Assembly: GCF_000770305.1 (NCBI RefSeq)
Contig: NZ_JNVB01000006.1
Location: 31,727-95,726 of the forward strand
Direction: 5' to 3'
From: Erwinia oleae
GTDB lineage: Bacteria > Pseudomonadota > Gammaproteobacteria > Enterobacterales > Enterobacteriaceae
Length of the DNA stretch: 64,000 nt
Both the position numbers and the translations under genes were made by a program. The notes beneath the pieces are model-generated. The model saw only the letters and a list, made by a program, of their open reading frames with translations, made no database searches and was not told the DNA's origin. The number at the start of each line of letters is the position of its first letter. Positions within the stretch are counted from its first letter, which is position 1. Positions 36,505-48,387 of the stretch are shown here, piece after piece.

Positions 36505-38505
36505 TTAGTGAGGCTTCAACAGCGATTCAGCGTGGCTGACAATGTTCTCGACGGTAAAACCAAATTCGTTGAACAGCTTCCCGGCCGGAGCCGATTCGCC
36601 AAACGTGGTCATGCCAACGATAGCGCCATTCAGGCCCACGTATTTGTACCAGTAATCAGCGATGCCTGCTTCTACCGCCACGCGTGCGGTGACGCCGGAA
36701 GGAAGCACGGATTCACGATATGCCGCATCCTGCTTATCGAACAGATCGGTAGACGGCATCGACACTACGCGCACGTTGTGGCCGCTGGCGTTCAGCTTTT
36801 CAGCTGCGCCCAGGGTGATTTCCACTTCAGAACCGGTGGCAATCAGGATTACATCCGGTGTACCGTCGCTGTCTTTCAGCACGTAAGCGCCACGGGAGAT
36901 ATTCTCCACCTGCTGCTTCGTACGCTCAGGCTGCATCAGGTTCTGACGCGAAAGGATCAGCGTCGTCGGGCCATGATGACGCTCAACGGCGTGTTTCCAG
37001 GCCACGGCGGTTTCGACCTGATCGCACGGGCGCCATACGCTGAGGTTTGGCGTCACGCGCAGGCTGGCAATCTGCTCAACCGGCTGATGCGTCGGGCCAT
37101 CTTCGCCCAGACCAATCGAATCATGGGTATACACCATGATTTGACGCGCCTTCATCAGCGCAGCCATACGCACCGCGTTACGCGCATATTCCACAAACAT
37201 CAGGAACGTGGCGGTGTACGGCACGAAGCCGCCGTGGTGCGCGATACCATTGGCGATGGCGGTCATACCGAATTCACGCACGCCATAGTGAATATAGTTG
37301 CCTGCCTGATCTTCTTTAATCGATTTCGAACCGGACCAGATGGTAAGGTTGCTCGGCGCCAGGTCAGCAGAGCCGCCCAGCAGCTCTGGCAGAATTTTAC
37401 CGTAGGCTTCCAGCGTGTTTTGCGACGCTTTACGGCTGGCGATTTTCTGCGGGTTGGCCTGAAGCTCTTCGATAAATTTCTGCGTTTCCTGCTCCCAGTT
37501 TTCCGGCATACCGCCATCCATACGGCGCGCATATTCGGCAGACAGTTCCGGGAAAGCGGATTGATAGGCGGCGAACTTGTCGTTCCACGCTTTCTCGGCC
37601 TGTTTGCCTGCCTCTTTCGCGTCCCACTGGTTGTAGATTTCGTCAGGTATTTCAAACGGTGGGTAGTTCCAGCCCAGCGCTTTACGGGTCAGCGCCACTT
37701 CTTCTTCGCCCAGCGCCGCGCCGTGTGACTCCTCTTTACCCGCTTTGTTTGGCGAGCCAAAACCGATAACGGTTTTACAAATGATCAGGGAAGGCTTGTC
37801 GGTAACGCCCTGTGCTTCCCTGATAGCCTTCGCCACGGCTTCAGGATCGTGACCGTCGATTTCATGAATAACGTGCCAGTTGTAGGCTTCGAAGCGTTTG
37901 GCAGTATCGTCGGTAAACCAGCCTTCGGTTTCACCATCAATAGAGATGCCGTTGTGGTCGTAAAAACCGATCAGTTTGCCCAGGCCCAGCGTACCGGCCA
38001 GCGAGCAGACCTCATGGGAAATACCTTCCATCAGGCAGCCATCGCCCATAAAGACGTAGGTGTGGTGATCGACAACGTCATGGCCGGGGCGGTTAAACTG
38101 CGCGCCCAGCGTGCGCTCGGCAATGGCCAGGCCGACGGCGTTAGCCAGACCCTGGCCCAGCGGACCGGTGGTGGTTTCAACGCCTGGCGTATAGCCGATT
38201 TCCGGGTGGCCCGGCGTTTTAGAGTGTAGCTGGCGGAAGTTTTGCAGTTCGGTAATCGGCAGGTCGTAGCCGGTAAGGTGCAGCAAGCTGTACAGCAGCA
38301 TTGAGCCATGACCGTTGGATAAAATGAAACGGTCGCGGTTGGCCCAGGCAGGGTTAGTCGGGTTGTGATGCATAAAGTCGCGCCACAGCACTTCGGCAAT
38401 ATCAGCCATACCCATTGGCGCGCCCGGGTGGCCGCTGTTCGCTTTCTGTACCGCGTCCATACTCAGCGCGCGAATGGCGTTAGCGAGCTCTCTACGTGAA
38501 GACAT
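36505..38505 (-). CDS. tktB: TktB-type transketolase
   Basis: This 666-residue thiamine-diphosphate enzyme moves two-carbon units between sugar phosphates in the non-oxidative pentose-phosphate pathway. The cofactor motif begins with [12 protein letters not shown] and continues to the DHNGISIDG region; the C-terminal half has [21 protein letters not shown]. It follows E. coli TktB more than TktA (for example [17 protein letters not shown]). The frame opens at 38517, but the ATG at 38505 has GGAG 7 bases upstream. It lies downstream of talA in the same direction, as in E. coli. Confidence 0.96.
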   Translation of the reverse strand: MSSRRELANAIRALSMDAVQKANSGHPGAPMGMADIAEVLWRDFMHHNPTNPAWANRDRFILSNGHGSMLLYSLLHLTGYDLPITELQNFRQLHSKTPGHPEIGYTPGVETTTGPLGQGLANAVGLAIAERTLGAQFNRPGHDVVDHHTYVFMGDGCLMEGISHEVCSLAGTLGLGKLIGFYDHNGISIDGETEGWFTDDTAKRFEAYNWHVIHEIDGHDPEAVAKAIREAQGVTDKPSLIICKTVIGFGSPNKAGKEESHGAALGEEEVALTRKALGWNYPPFEIPDEIYNQWDAKEAGKQAEKAWNDKFAAYQSAFPELSAEYARRMDGGMPENWEQETQKFIEELQANPQKIASRKASQNTLEAYGKILPELLGGSADLAPSNLTIWSGSKSIKEDQAGNYIHYGVREFGMTAIANGIAHHGGFVPYTATFLMFVEYARNAVRMAALMKARQIMVYTHDSIGLGEDGPTHQPVEQIASLRVTPNLSVWRPCDQVETAVAWKHAVERHHGPTTLILSRQNLMQPERTKQQVENISRGAYVLKDSDGTPDVILIATGSEVEITLGAAEKLNASGHNVRVVSMPSTDLFDKQDAAYRESVLPSGVTARVAVEAGIADYWYKYVGLNGAIVGMTTFGESAPAGKLFNEFGFTVENIVSHAESLLKPH

Positions 38506-38556
38506 GTGTTTCTCCATGAGTTTTCGGGGGAAGAGGGTGGGGAAGGGCGCGCGCGA

Positions 38557-38576
38557 AGGGCGAACGTATTCGCCCT
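38557..38576 (-). other. Hairpin between talA and tktB
   Basis: AGGGCGAA and TTCGCCCT form a perfect 8-base-pair stem with a 4-base loop (CGTA) in the 114 bases between the two genes. No T-tract follows, so it may stabilise or process the mRNA rather than terminate it. Confidence 0.55.
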
Positions 38577-38619
38577 GAAGTTATGATGAAGAAAGCGGCG
38601 CCGCCCACTTCTGATTTGA

Positions 38620-39570
38620 TTACAGTTTGGCTGCCAGCACGTCTTCCAGCTTCTGCTGGTCAACGGCGAACTGGCGAATACCATCAGACAGTTTTTCCAC
38701 CGCCATGGCGTCCTGATTGTGCTCCCAACGGAACTCAGATTCAGAAAGCGGTGCAGGGTGATGGAAGCCTTCGGTAGACGGCGTGAGTTTGCGCTCAACC
38801 GGCGCATCGCTGGCCTGAAGCTCTTTCAGCAGATCGGGAGAGAGTGTCAGGCGATCGCAGCCTGCCAGCGCAAGGATCTGCTCAACTTTACGGAAGCTGG
38901 CGCCCATGATCACCGTATTGTAGCGATGCTGCTTGTAGTATTCGTAAATGTTGCGTACCGACACCACGCCCGGATCTTCGTCCACGACGTACGGATCAAG
39001 CGGCTTGCGGGTGTTGTACCAGTCGTAAATACGGCCGACAAACGGGGAGATCAGAAATACGCCCGCTTCGGCGCAGGCACGCGCCTGTGCAAAGGAGAAC
39101 AGCAGCGTCAGGTTACAGTTGATACCGTTTTTTTCCAGCTCTTCCGCCGCGCGAATGCCTTCCCACGTGGAGGCCAGCTTGATCAAAATGCGCGAGCGAT
39201 CGATACCGTTGTCTTCGTACATTCTGACCAGCTTCTCTGCCTTGGTCACGCACATGCCGCGATCGAACGAGAGGCGCGCATCAACTTCCGTTGAGACACG
39301 GCCAGGCACGCTTTTCAGAATTTCCATACCCAGATTGACGGCGACTTTATCGCTGGCGTTAATAATCTGCGTTTCTTTACTGCCGCCCTGTTTTTTGGCG
39401 TAGTCGATAGCGTCGGTGATCAGATGCTTATAGGAGTCGAGGCCGGCCGCTTTAAGGATTAGAGACGGGTTGGTGGTGGCGTCTTCAGGATTGTAGTTAC
39501 GAATCGATTCAATATCGCCACTGTCTGCCACCACTGTGGTGTACTGTTTCAGTGCGTCAAGCTGGTTCAT
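38620..39570 (-). CDS. talA: TalA-type transaldolase
   Basis: This 316-residue TIM-barrel enzyme moves a dihydroxyacetone unit between sugar phosphates in the pentose-phosphate pathway. Visible motifs are [20 protein letters not shown] at the N-terminus, the Schiff-base lysine in [13 protein letters not shown], and [12 protein letters not shown]. The ATG at 39570 gives the standard N-terminus [16 protein letters not shown]; the upstream extension to 39681 is not conserved. The length and the downstream tktB favour talA over talB. Confidence 0.95.
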   Translation of the reverse strand: MNQLDALKQYTTVVADSGDIESIRNYNPEDATTNPSLILKAAGLDSYKHLITDAIDYAKKQGGSKETQIINASDKVAVNLGMEILKSVPGRVSTEVDARLSFDRGMCVTKAEKLVRMYEDNGIDRSRILIKLASTWEGIRAAEELEKNGINCNLTLLFSFAQARACAEAGVFLISPFVGRIYDWYNTRKPLDPYVVDEDPGVVSVRNIYEYYKQHRYNTVIMGASFRKVEQILALAGCDRLTLSPDLLKELQASDAPVERKLTPSTEGFHHPAPLSESEFRWEHNQDAMAVEKLSDGIRQFAVDQQKLEDVLAAKL

Positions 39571-39867
39571 CTCATGGCTCCTTGATGTGCTACAAATAAA
39601 ACCGCATCGACGTGCGCTCCGCTCAGGGCTGAGCCGAAAAGCCAATGATGTCAGCCCCGCACTTACATAAAGTCGGGGCAACAGGCATAGCGACGCGGTG
39701 ATCTGTTCTCAGGGCAAACATTGCATCAGACGACCGGCAATGGGAATGCGTTTTCTCTGATTGTTGCAATGGGTTCGCCCGATAGTCAGGTGCGACAGGT
39801 GAAAAAAAGCCGCATCTGAAAGTGTAGCAGCTGTGCAGCATAATGTCGGATCGCTGATAAGACGCGC

Positions 39868-40791
<924 letters not shown>

Positions 40792-40941
40792 TTAAAACGA
40801 GGTCGCGAAGTATACGCCATTTCCGCCCGTCAGGCTCATCTGCGACGGACGGCTTTTTTACCTTTAATTTTCTCGCGGGCTTGCACGCCTTTAAGAATGC
40901 GTGATAATCAGCGAATTATGACTAACTTCAGGGGCTACGGC

Positions 40942-41367
40942 ATGGAAATACGCGTATTCAGGCAGGAAGATTTCGAAGAGGTGATCACGCTGTGGGAGCG
41001 CTGTGATTTGTTGCGCCCCTGGAACGATCCTGAGATGGACATTGAGCGCAAGCTTAACCACGATCCTGACCTGTTTCTGGTAGCGGTGGTGGGCGGCGAA
41101 ATCGTCGGTACGCTGATGGGCGGTTACGACGGCCATCGCGGTTCGGCTTACTACCTTGGCGTGCATCCTGACTATCAGGGGCGCGGCTTTGCTAACGCGC
41201 TGATCAACCGGCTGGAAAAGAAGCTGATCGCGCGCGGTTGCCCCAAAATCAATGTGATGGTGCGTGAAGAGAACGACGCAGTACTTGGTTTTTATGAAAA
41301 GCTGGAGTACGAAATGCAGGACAGCGTGCTGCTCGGTAAGCGTCTGATTGAAGATCGGGAATATTAA
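40942..41367 (+). CDS. ypeA: YpeA, GNAT-family N-acetyltransferase
   Basis: This 141-residue single-domain GNAT protein, with length and N-terminus ([20 protein letters not shown]) identical to E. coli YpeA, has the acetyl-CoA pyrophosphate loop in [16 protein letters not shown]. The substrate is unknown. The frame extends to 40744, but the ATG at 40942 is the conserved start. It is followed after 17 bases by yfeZ. Confidence 0.94.
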   Translation: MEIRVFRQEDFEEVITLWERCDLLRPWNDPEMDIERKLNHDPDLFLVAVVGGEIVGTLMGGYDGHRGSAYYLGVHPDYQGRGFANALINRLEKKLIARGCPKINVMVREENDAVLGFYEKLEYEMQDSVLLGKRLIEDREY

Positions 41368-41384
41368 GGGGTGGGTCGATCGTT

Positions 41385-41834
41385 ATGATGAATCAGACCG
41401 CCACCCCTGACGATTATGATGCGAAAGGACAGCTAAAATTGCCCGCTGTTTTTTGGCTGATTTTACTGCTTCAGGCGCGAACCTGGGCGCTGTTTGTCGC
41501 GGCTGGCGCCTCTCGGCAGCAGGGAGCCGCGCTGCTTGAAATGTTCTATCCCGATTCAACAACGTTTTGGGTCGGTCTGGCGCTCGGCCTGCCTGCTGCC
41601 GTCGGGCTGCTGTTGACGGGCTATCGTCAGCGTCTGCCGCGCCTCTGGCAGGCGTGGCGAGGAGTGCTTGGCTTGACGCTGATCGCCACCCTGGTTTTAC
41701 AGTTTCTGCTGAATGATGACGTCTCCTCTCCGCTGACAATCGTGGTGAGCGGCTGCGATCTGCTGGCGCTGGGATATCTCTGGCTCAGCGAACGGCTGCG
41801 CGGCTGCTTCGATCCGGCATTGAATGGCGGTTAA
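41385..41834 (+). CDS. yfeZ: YfeZ, DUF2919 inner-membrane protein
   Basis: This 149-residue protein has about four membrane helices (roughly 20-38, 56-78, 90-109 and 117-135) and the family start YDAKGQLKLPAVFW followed by LLLQARTW. The length matches E. coli YfeZ (151). The function is unknown. It lies between ypeA and yfeY, as in E. coli. Confidence 0.9.
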   Translation: MMNQTATPDDYDAKGQLKLPAVFWLILLLQARTWALFVAAGASRQQGAALLEMFYPDSTTFWVGLALGLPAAVGLLLTGYRQRLPRLWQAWRGVLGLTLIATLVLQFLLNDDVSSPLTIVVSGCDLLALGYLWLSERLRGCFDPALNGG

Positions 41835-41898
41835 ACTTTTCTGTTGATTGGCACTCCAATCACTTCACGCACGTTTGGTTACGATGACAGGAGTTGCA

Positions 41899-42507
41899 AT
41901 GAAAATTGTTCGCATGGCGTCTTTGGTCGCTGCACTGGTTCTGGCGGGCTGCGCCAGTGCGGGTTCAGGCGATACCAGCGCCCGCTGGTGGGATCCGCTG
42001 GAGTGGTCATGGTCGAGCCTGGCGCCCTGGCACTGGTTTGGTTCGTCGCTGGAGGTGGCCGAGCAGGGCGTTGGCACGCTGAACGGCGGCACCGCAATGA
42101 ACGAACAGGCGATCGGCGACGGGCTGGGCGGCGATTATCAGGTGCGTAAAGGCATGCGTGGTGAGAACGGCGGCGTGGTGACCTTTTATCAGGCGGTAAA
42201 AGATAAGCAGATCAAGGTTGAGGTCACCGGTGAAGCCACCATCAGCCGTATTGATGTGACGGACAGCGGCATCGCGACCGCCGACGGCAAGAAAATCGGC
42301 ACGCCGTTCAGCGACCTCTATTCCAAAGCGTTTAACGCCTGCCAGAAAGGCAGCGGCAGCGACAGAAACGGCGTGGAGTGTAAGGCGCCGGGCAGTCAGC
42401 ATATCAGCTACGTTTTCAGCGGCGACTGGCGCGGGCCGGAAGGGCTGATGCCAGCAGACGATACCCTGAAGAACTGGACCGTGAGTAAAATTATCTGGCG
42501 TCGGTGA
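41899..42507 (+). CDS. yfeY: YfeY, RpoE-regulated lipoprotein
   Basis: This 202-residue lipoprotein has the lipobox VLAGC with lipidation at cysteine 18. The mature part begins with a Trp-rich block (ARWWDPLEWSWSSLAPWHWF), typical of YfeY, and continues to a C-terminal FSGDWRGPEGLMPADDTLKN. The E. coli gene is induced by the envelope stress factor RpoE; the function is not known. The ATG at 41899 has CAGGAG 5 bases upstream. Confidence 0.92.
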   Translation: MKIVRMASLVAALVLAGCASAGSGDTSARWWDPLEWSWSSLAPWHWFGSSLEVAEQGVGTLNGGTAMNEQAIGDGLGGDYQVRKGMRGENGGVVTFYQAVKDKQIKVEVTGEATISRIDVTDSGIATADGKKIGTPFSDLYSKAFNACQKGSGSDRNGVECKAPGSQHISYVFSGDWRGPEGLMPADDTLKNWTVSKIIWRR

Positions 42508-42844
42508 GGTTGACGGACGTTGCCCCGGGCTGGATGTCTGGCCCGGAAGGAACATTTCCCATCGCGGACATGGCGTGAATTCCTGCATGGAGGGATTTAC
42601 GGTGTCCCGGCGATCGAAACGTTAATGACGTTTTGCACCGGAGCGGGTTTACCTCTTTTCACCGTTTTCCTCCGCAGGAACCCTCCACCCGCTTTTCCCA
42701 TCCCTTGCATAAACTTTCCTGATTGCATATAGCGTTTAGCACTTGGAAATCGCTAAACGGTATATAAAACCGTTATAACTTTCTCCCACGTTATAAATAC
42801 ACTGAATGCCGTAATCGCCGGTTCAGATTTTCAGGATGCAGATA
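42508..42844. other. Control region upstream of cysP; ucpA absent
   Basis: This 337-base stretch between yfeY and cysP has no gene. Its right half (42715-42800) is AT-rich with nested inverted repeats, where CysB activation of the cysPUWAM operon is expected. E. coli has ucpA near here; I see no trace of it. Confidence 0.5.
42731..42774. promoter_or_regulatory. Nested inverted repeats, probable CysB/promoter region of cysPUWAM
   Basis: CGTTTAGC (42733-42740) pairs with GCTAAACG (42752-42759), and AACGGT (42756-42761), sharing bases with it, pairs with ACCGTT (42769-42774). The block lies about 70-110 bases before the cysP start. CysB sites are degenerate, so the assignment to CysB is inference. 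Confidence 0.5.
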
Positions 42845-43858
42845 ATGTTAAGCAGGGTGTTAAAAAATGCGGGCGGCATCGCTTTTACGCTGCTTTTGAC
42901 CGCTCAGGCGCAGGCCACAGAATTGTTAAACAGCTCCTACGACGTGTCGCGGGAGCTTTTTACTGCGCTCAATGCCCCTTATCAGCAGCAGTGGGACGCA
43001 CAGCACAGCGGTGACAAACTGACCATCAGGCAATCTCACGCAGGCTCATCAAAGCAGGCGCTGGCTATCTTACAAGGGCTGAAGGCGGACGTAGTGACTT
43101 ACAATCAGGTCACCGACGTGCAGATCCTTCACGACCGCGGCGGCCTGATCCCGGCTGACTGGCAGCAGCGGTTACCTAATAACAGTTCACCGTTCTATTC
43201 GACGATGGCTTTCCTGGTTCGCAAGGGCAATCCAAAAAATATTCACGACTGGCGCGACCTGGTAAAAAGCGATGTGAAGCTGATTTTCCCCAATCCCAAA
43301 ACCTCCGGAAACGGCCGCTATACCTGGCTTGCCGCCTGGGGCGCAGCCGCAAAAGAAAACGGTAACGACAACGCGAAAACCGAAGCGCTGATGACGCAGT
43401 TTCTGAAAAACGTAGAGGTATTTGATACCGGCGGCCGCGGTGCAACAACTACGTTTGTTGAGCGGAAGCTGGGCGATGTGCTGATAAGCTTTGAATCCGA
43501 AGTTAATAATATCCGCAATCAGTATGAAAAAGAGGGCTTTGATGTCATCGTGCCGAAAACCAATATTCTGGCGGAATTCCCGGTAACCTGGATCGATAAA
43601 AACGTGAAGGCAAACAATACGGAGAGCGCGGCAAAAAGCTACCTGAGCTACCTCTACAGCCCGCAGGCGCAGAAAATTATCACGCACTATTACTATCGGG
43701 TAAATAACCCTGAGCTGATGGCAAAGCAGAAAGATCGCTTCCCACAAACCGATCTCTTTCGCGTGGAAGAGACATTCGGCGGCTGGCCGCAGGTAATGAA
43801 AACGCACTTTGCCAGCGGCGGCGAGCTGGATAAACTGCTGGCAGCGGGGCGGCAGTAA
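42845..43858 (+). CDS. cysP: CysP, periplasmic thiosulfate/sulfate-binding protein
   Basis: This 337-residue protein binds thiosulfate and sulfate and presents them to CysUWA. It has a signal peptide (about residues 1-24, ending AQA) and typical blocks: [47 protein letters not shown] and [20 protein letters not shown]. The frame allows an ATG at 42836, but the one at 42845 has AGGA 8 bases upstream and gives almost the E. coli length. Its stop overlaps the cysU start (TAATG). Confidence 0.95.
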   Translation: MLSRVLKNAGGIAFTLLLTAQAQATELLNSSYDVSRELFTALNAPYQQQWDAQHSGDKLTIRQSHAGSSKQALAILQGLKADVVTYNQVTDVQILHDRGGLIPADWQQRLPNNSSPFYSTMAFLVRKGNPKNIHDWRDLVKSDVKLIFPNPKTSGNGRYTWLAAWGAAAKENGNDNAKTEALMTQFLKNVEVFDTGGRGATTTFVERKLGDVLISFESEVNNIRNQYEKEGFDVIVPKTNILAEFPVTWIDKNVKANNTESAAKSYLSYLYSPQAQKIITHYYYRVNNPELMAKQKDRFPQTDLFRVEETFGGWPQVMKTHFASGGELDKLLAAGRQ

Positions 43859-44688
43859 TGTTTACGACGACAAAACGCGTGCTGCCGGGGTTCGGCCTTA
43901 GTCTGGGCAGTAGCCTGTTCTTTACCTGCCTGATTTTGTTGCTGCCGGTCAGCGCGCTGCTCATGCAGCTGTCGCAAATGACGCTGGCGCAATACTGGCA
44001 GATCGTCACCGATCCGCAGATGATTGCCGCCTATAAAGTCACACTGATTTCGGCTGGTGTGGCTTCGCTATTCAACGCGCTGTTCGGCATGCTGATGGCA
44101 TGGATCCTCACGCGTTACCGCTTTCCGGGCCGCGCATTGTTGGATGGCCTGATGGATTTGCCCTTTGCGCTGCCGACGGCGGTAGCGGGCCTGACGCTGG
44201 CCGGACTGTTCTCAGTCAACGGCTGGTATGGTCAGTGGCTGGCGCTGCTCGGCATTAAAGTCTCTTACACATGGCTCGGCATTGCAGTGGCAATGGCCTT
44301 TACCAGCATCCCGTTCGTGGTACGTACCGTGCAGCCGGTTCTGGAAGAGCTGGGCGCGGAGTATGAAGAGGCCGCTGAAACGCTGGGCGCCAGCCCGTGG
44401 CAAAGCTTCCACCGCGTGGTGCTGCCGGAGGTGGCACCTGCCCTGTTAGCCGGTACGGCGCTCTCTTTTACCCGCAGCCTCGGTGAGTTTGGCGCGGTCA
44501 TTTTTATTGCGGGCAACATCGCCTGGAAAACAGAAGTCACCTCGCTGATGATTTTCGTCAAGCTTCAGGAATTTGATTACCCGGCCGCCAGCGCCATTGC
44601 ATCGGTGATCCTCGCCGCCTCGCTGTTGCTGCTGTTTGCCATCAATATCTTGCAAAGCCGTTTTGGCCGTCGCCTGGGAGGTCACTAA
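43858..44688 (+). CDS. cysU: CysU (CysT), sulfate/thiosulfate ABC transporter permease
   Basis: This 276-residue inner-membrane permease has six predicted helices and pairs with CysW. The ATPase-contact loop is visible in EEAAETLGASPWQSFHRVVLPE. Other family blocks are ILTRYRFPGRALLDGLMDLP and FTRSLGEFGAVIFIAGN. It overlaps cysP by one base and cysW by one base. Confidence 0.95.
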   Translation: MFTTTKRVLPGFGLSLGSSLFFTCLILLLPVSALLMQLSQMTLAQYWQIVTDPQMIAAYKVTLISAGVASLFNALFGMLMAWILTRYRFPGRALLDGLMDLPFALPTAVAGLTLAGLFSVNGWYGQWLALLGIKVSYTWLGIAVAMAFTSIPFVVRTVQPVLEELGAEYEEAAETLGASPWQSFHRVVLPEVAPALLAGTALSFTRSLGEFGAVIFIAGNIAWKTEVTSLMIFVKLQEFDYPAASAIASVILAASLLLLFAINILQSRFGRRLGGH

Positions 44689-45557
44689 TGGCGGATATCT
44701 CTGCGAGCCACGTGCGCAGCCGTCCCAACTGGGGCAAATGGTCGCTCATCGCCCTTGGCATGATTATCTCGTTCGCGCTGCTGGTAGTGCCGCTCATCGC
44801 GATTTTTGCCAGCGCCTTTTCACAAGGTATCGGAGCAATGTTACATAACATTGCCGATGGCGACATGCTGCACGCCATCTGGCTGACGATACTGATTGCG
44901 CTGATTACCGTGCCGGTCAACCTTGTCTTCGGCACGCTGCTGGCGTGGCTGGTGACCCGGTTTAACTTTCCTGGGCGTCAACTGCTGCTGACGCTGTTCG
45001 ATATTCCTTTTGCCGTCTCGCCGGTGGTGGCAGGGCTGATGTATCTGCTGTTCTGGGGCGTCAATGGCCCGGCAGGTGGCTGGCTGGATGCGCATAACAT
45101 CCAGCTGATGTTTTCGTGGCCTGGCATGGCGCTGGCGACCATTTTCGTTACCTGTCCTTTCGTTGTGCGCGAGCTGGTACCGGTCATGCTGAGTCAGGGC
45201 AGTCATGAAGACGAAGCGGCGGTGCTACTTGGCGCTTCCGGCTGGAAAATGTTCTGGCGGGTCACGCTGCCCAATATTCGCTGGGCGCTGCTGTATGGTC
45301 TGGTGCTGACCAATGCCCGCGCCATCGGCGAATTTGGTGCAGTGTCGGTGGTATCCGGATCGATTCGCGGCGAGACCTATACGCTGCCGCTTCAGGTTGA
45401 ATTACTGCATCAGGATTACAATATTGTCGGCGCATTTACCGCTGCCGGGTTGTTGACCCTGATGGCGATTGCAACGCTTTTCATAAAAAGCGCGGTGCAA
45501 TGGCGGCTGGAGCATCAGCAAAAACGCCTGCAACAGGAGGGGAAACATGAGCATTGA
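44688..45557 (+). CDS. cysW: CysW, sulfate/thiosulfate ABC transporter permease
   Basis: This 289-residue second permease of the system (291 in E. coli) has six predicted helices and the ATPase-contact loop [20 protein letters not shown]. The block [19 protein letters not shown] is typical of CysW. It overlaps cysU and extends 11 bases into cysA. Confidence 0.95.
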   Translation: MADISASHVRSRPNWGKWSLIALGMIISFALLVVPLIAIFASAFSQGIGAMLHNIADGDMLHAIWLTILIALITVPVNLVFGTLLAWLVTRFNFPGRQLLLTLFDIPFAVSPVVAGLMYLLFWGVNGPAGGWLDAHNIQLMFSWPGMALATIFVTCPFVVRELVPVMLSQGSHEDEAAVLLGASGWKMFWRVTLPNIRWALLYGLVLTNARAIGEFGAVSVVSGSIRGETYTLPLQVELLHQDYNIVGAFTAAGLLTLMAIATLFIKSAVQWRLEHQQKRLQQEGKHEH

Positions 45558-46635
45558 AATCAGCAACATCAATAAATCCTTTGGCAAAACGCAGGTTCTG
45601 TCTGATATTTCACTGGATATCCCTTCCGGTCAGATGGTGGCGCTGCTGGGGCCGTCGGGTTCGGGTAAGACCACGCTGCTGCGCATTATTGCCGGGCTGG
45701 AAAGCCAGAGCAGCGGCCGCCTCAGCTTTCACGATAAAGACGTCACGCAGGTGCACGCGCGCGATCGTCAGGTGGGATTTGTTTTCCAGCACTACGCGCT
45801 GTTCCGTCATATGACGGTTTTTGACAACATCGCTTTTGGCCTGACGGTGCTGCCGCGCCGTGAACGCCCCTCCAAAGCGGCCATCAAAGAGAAAGTCAGC
45901 CGTCTGCTGGAGATGGTGCAGCTCGGTCATCTGGCAAATCGTTTTCCGGCGCAGCTCTCCGGCGGGCAAAAGCAGCGCGTGGCCCTGGCGCGTGCGCTGG
46001 CGGTTGAGCCGCAGATCCTGCTGCTCGACGAACCCTTCGGCGCGCTGGATGCGCAGGTGCGTAAAGAGCTTCGCCGCTGGCTGCGTCAGCTGCACGAAGA
46101 GCTGAAGTTTACCAGCGTGTTCGTAACGCACGATCAGGAAGAGGCGATGGAAGTGGCCGACCGCGTGGTGGTGATGAGCCAGGGGAATATTGAGCAGGTT
46201 GGCACGCCGGACGAGGTGTGGCGCGATCCGGCCAGCCGCTTTGTGCTGGAGTTCCTTGGCGAGGTCAATCGCTTTGAGGGTGACGTGCACGGCTCGCAGT
46301 TCCACGTCGGCGCGCACCGCTGGCCGCTGGGCTACACGCCAGCCCATCAGGGCGCGGTCGAACTGTTTCTGCGCCCGTGGGAGATTGATGTCAGCCGTCA
46401 GAGCAGTCTGGAAACGCCGCTCCCCGTGCAGGTGCTTGAAGTCAGCCCGCGCGGCCATTTCTGGCAGGTGGTGGCGCAGCCTGCGGGCTGGGGACACGAT
46501 TTCATTACCCTTGTCGTCGAAGGCGATCTGACGGCGCCGCTGCGCGGAGAGCGTCTTTTCATTGGCCTGCAACAGGCCCGTCTGTATAAGGGAGAAACGC
46601 CGCTGCGGCAGGTTGCCTTTGCGCAAAGCGCCTGA
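45547..46635 (+). CDS. cysA: CysA, sulfate/thiosulfate ABC transporter ATPase
   Basis: This 362-residue ATPase powers sulfate and thiosulfate import. It has Walker [12 protein letters not shown], the signature [15 protein letters not shown], Walker [13 protein letters not shown], and the H-loop [13 protein letters not shown]-terminal regulatory domain of TOBE type follows from about residue 240. It overlaps cysW by 11 bases and is followed by cysM after 44 bases. Confidence 0.96.
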   Translation: MSIEISNINKSFGKTQVLSDISLDIPSGQMVALLGPSGSGKTTLLRIIAGLESQSSGRLSFHDKDVTQVHARDRQVGFVFQHYALFRHMTVFDNIAFGLTVLPRRERPSKAAIKEKVSRLLEMVQLGHLANRFPAQLSGGQKQRVALARALAVEPQILLLDEPFGALDAQVRKELRRWLRQLHEELKFTSVFVTHDQEEAMEVADRVVVMSQGNIEQVGTPDEVWRDPASRFVLEFLGEVNRFEGDVHGSQFHVGAHRWPLGYTPAHQGAVELFLRPWEIDVSRQSSLETPLPVQVLEVSPRGHFWQVVAQPAGWGHDFITLVVEGDLTAPLRGERLFIGLQQARLYKGETPLRQVAFAQSA

Positions 46636-46679
46636 TATTTTCAGGGGCTGCATGACGCTTTGTTACCCGGAGACACGCC

Positions 46680-47558
46680 GTGACTACCCTTGAAAACACC
46701 ATCGGCAATACCCCGCTGGTAAAGCTTCAGCGTCTGACGCCCGACAACGGCAGTGAGATCTGGCTGAAGCTTGAAGGCAATAATCCTGCCGGTTCGGTGA
46801 AGGATCGCGCTGCGCTGTCAATGATTCAACAGGCCGAGCGGCGCGGCGACATTTGTCCCGGCGACCAGTTGATCGAAGCGACCAGCGGCAATACCGGCAT
46901 TGCGCTGGCGATGATTGCCGCCATGAAAGGCTACCGATTGCGGCTGCTGATGCCGGAGAATATGAGTAGCGAACGCCAGGCCGCCATGCGCGCCTATGGC
47001 GCCGAGCTGATCCTCATCAGCCGCGAAGAGGGGATGGAAGGCGCACGCGACCGTGCTCTGGCTATGCAGGCGCGCGGCGAGGGTCGCGTACTCGATCAGT
47101 TCAATAATCCTGATAATCCGCTCGGGCACTACACGACCACCGGGCCGGAAATCTGGCGGCAAACCGCCGGAAAACTCAGCCACTTTGTCTCCAGCATGGG
47201 TACCACCGGTACGATTACCGGCGTCGGAGCCTATCTCAAGGAGCAAAGCAGCCACGTTGAAATTGTTGGTCTCCAGCCGGAAGCGGGCAGCAGCATTCCC
47301 GGTATTCGCCGCTGGTCAGATGCTTACCAGCCAAAAATTTATCGCCCTGAGCTGGTCGACAGCGTCATAGATATGTCCCAGTCTGAGGCTGAAGAAACTA
47401 TGCGTCAGCTTGCCTCGCGCGAAGGCGTTTTCTGCGGCATCAGCTCAGGCGGCGCGGTTGCAGGCGCGCTCCGTATTGCCAAAGTGCAGCCTGGCAGTCT
47501 GATCGTGGCCATTGTCTGCGATCGCGGCGACCGCTATCTCTCCACCGGCGTCTGGTAA
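46680..47558 (+). CDS. cysM: CysM, cysteine synthase B
   Basis: This 292-residue PLP enzyme makes cysteine from O-acetylserine and can use thiosulfate to form S-sulfocysteine. PLP lysine is K41 in NNPAGSVKDRAAL, and the phosphate loop is [11 protein letters not shown] with SMGTTGTITG. It follows CysM rather than CysK in GLQPEAGSSIPGIRRW. The start is GTG with GGAG upstream, giving MTTLENTIGNTPLV. It is about 11 residues shorter than the E. coli protein, lacking the variable tail. Confidence 0.94.
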   Translation: MTTLENTIGNTPLVKLQRLTPDNGSEIWLKLEGNNPAGSVKDRAALSMIQQAERRGDICPGDQLIEATSGNTGIALAMIAAMKGYRLRLLMPENMSSERQAAMRAYGAELILISREEGMEGARDRALAMQARGEGRVLDQFNNPDNPLGHYTTTGPEIWRQTAGKLSHFVSSMGTTGTITGVGAYLKEQSSHVEIVGLQPEAGSSIPGIRRWSDAYQPKIYRPELVDSVIDMSQSEAEETMRQLASREGVFCGISSGGAVAGALRIAKVQPGSLIVAIVCDRGDRYLSTGVW

Positions 47559-47563
47559 TTTTT

Positions 47564-47587
47564 GGGCCGGAAAATTTCGGCCTTTCT
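47564..47587 (+). terminator. Terminator-like hairpin after cysM
   Basis: GGCCG and CGGCC, with GAAA/TTTC extending the stem, form a hairpin followed by CTTTCT, five bases after the cysM stop. Confidence 0.6.
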
Positions 47588-47706
47588 CCCCCCGCCTGCT
47601 ACTCTCCGAAAGACTGCCTGCCGATAACACTGTAAGGATTGGGTAAATCCTGCTGATATTGTGCTAATACGCGGTCAAAATAGCGTCGAAAACAGAGAGA
47701 GCCCAC

Positions 47707-48387
47707 ATGAAAATTTTACTGGTAGACGATGACCTGGAACTGGGCACCATGCTCAGCCAGTACCTGATCACCGAAGGATTTGACGCTTCGCTGGTATTAA
47801 ACGGCAAAGCGGGAATCGAAGGCGCGCTGTCGGGTAACTACGCCGCGATGATCCTCGATATTATGCTGCCGGATATGAGCGGTATTGATGTCCTGCGACA
47901 GGTGCGGCAGCACAGCCGGCTGCCGGTTATTATGCTGACGGCGAAAGGCGACAATATCGACAGGGTTATCGGGCTGGAAATGGGTGCCGATGACTATATG
48001 CCTAAGCCGTGCTATCCACGCGAACTGGTGGCGCGCCTGCGCGCGGTGCTGCGCCGTATCGATGAGGTGCCGGTGGTTAACGAGAACAAAGGGCTGGCAA
48101 GCTGGGGCGAGCTAACGCTGAATCCGGCGACCCGCATCAGCGAATGGAAAAAGCAGCCGTTTGATCTGACCGCTTCTGAGTTTAACCTGCTGGATCTGCT
48201 GTTGCGTTCGCCGGACCGCGTGGTGTCTAAAGATGAGCTCTCCGAAAAAGGGCTGGGTCGCCCGCGTGAAGCGTACGATCGTAGCGTTGATGTGCATATC
48301 AGCAACATTCGTCAGAAACTGGCGGCATTGACCAACGATACCGTCACCATTGAAACCGTCCGTAGCATTGGCTATCGCATCCGATGA
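47707..48387 (+). CDS. OmpR-family response regulator (CpxR-like)
   Basis: This 226-residue regulator has a receiver domain with the acidic pocket D7-D9, phosphoacceptor D51 in ILDIMLPDMSG, T78 and K100. A winged-helix DNA-binding domain follows (about 130-225) with LTASEFNLLDLLLRSPDRVVS. It resembles CpxR, but its place between cysM and crr shows it is a separate pair from the usual cpxRA locus. Its stop overlaps the kinase start (ATGA). Confidence 0.9.
   Translation: MKILLVDDDLELGTMLSQYLITEGFDASLVLNGKAGIEGALSGNYAAMILDIMLPDMSGIDVLRQVRQHSRLPVIMLTAKGDNIDRVIGLEMGADDYMPKPCYPRELVARLRAVLRRIDEVPVVNENKGLASWGELTLNPATRISEWKKQPFDLTASEFNLLDLLLRSPDRVVSKDELSEKGLGRPREAYDRSVDVHISNIRQKLAALTNDTVTIETVRSIGYRIR

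Noticed and set aside
36493..37728. 411-codon frame on the plus strand in tktB
   Set aside because: It mirrors the transketolase codons in the opposite strand and has no ribosome site or family.
45610..46653. 347-codon frame on the minus strand in cysA
   Set aside because: It is the antisense shadow of the CysA ATPase, with no domain and no promoter context.
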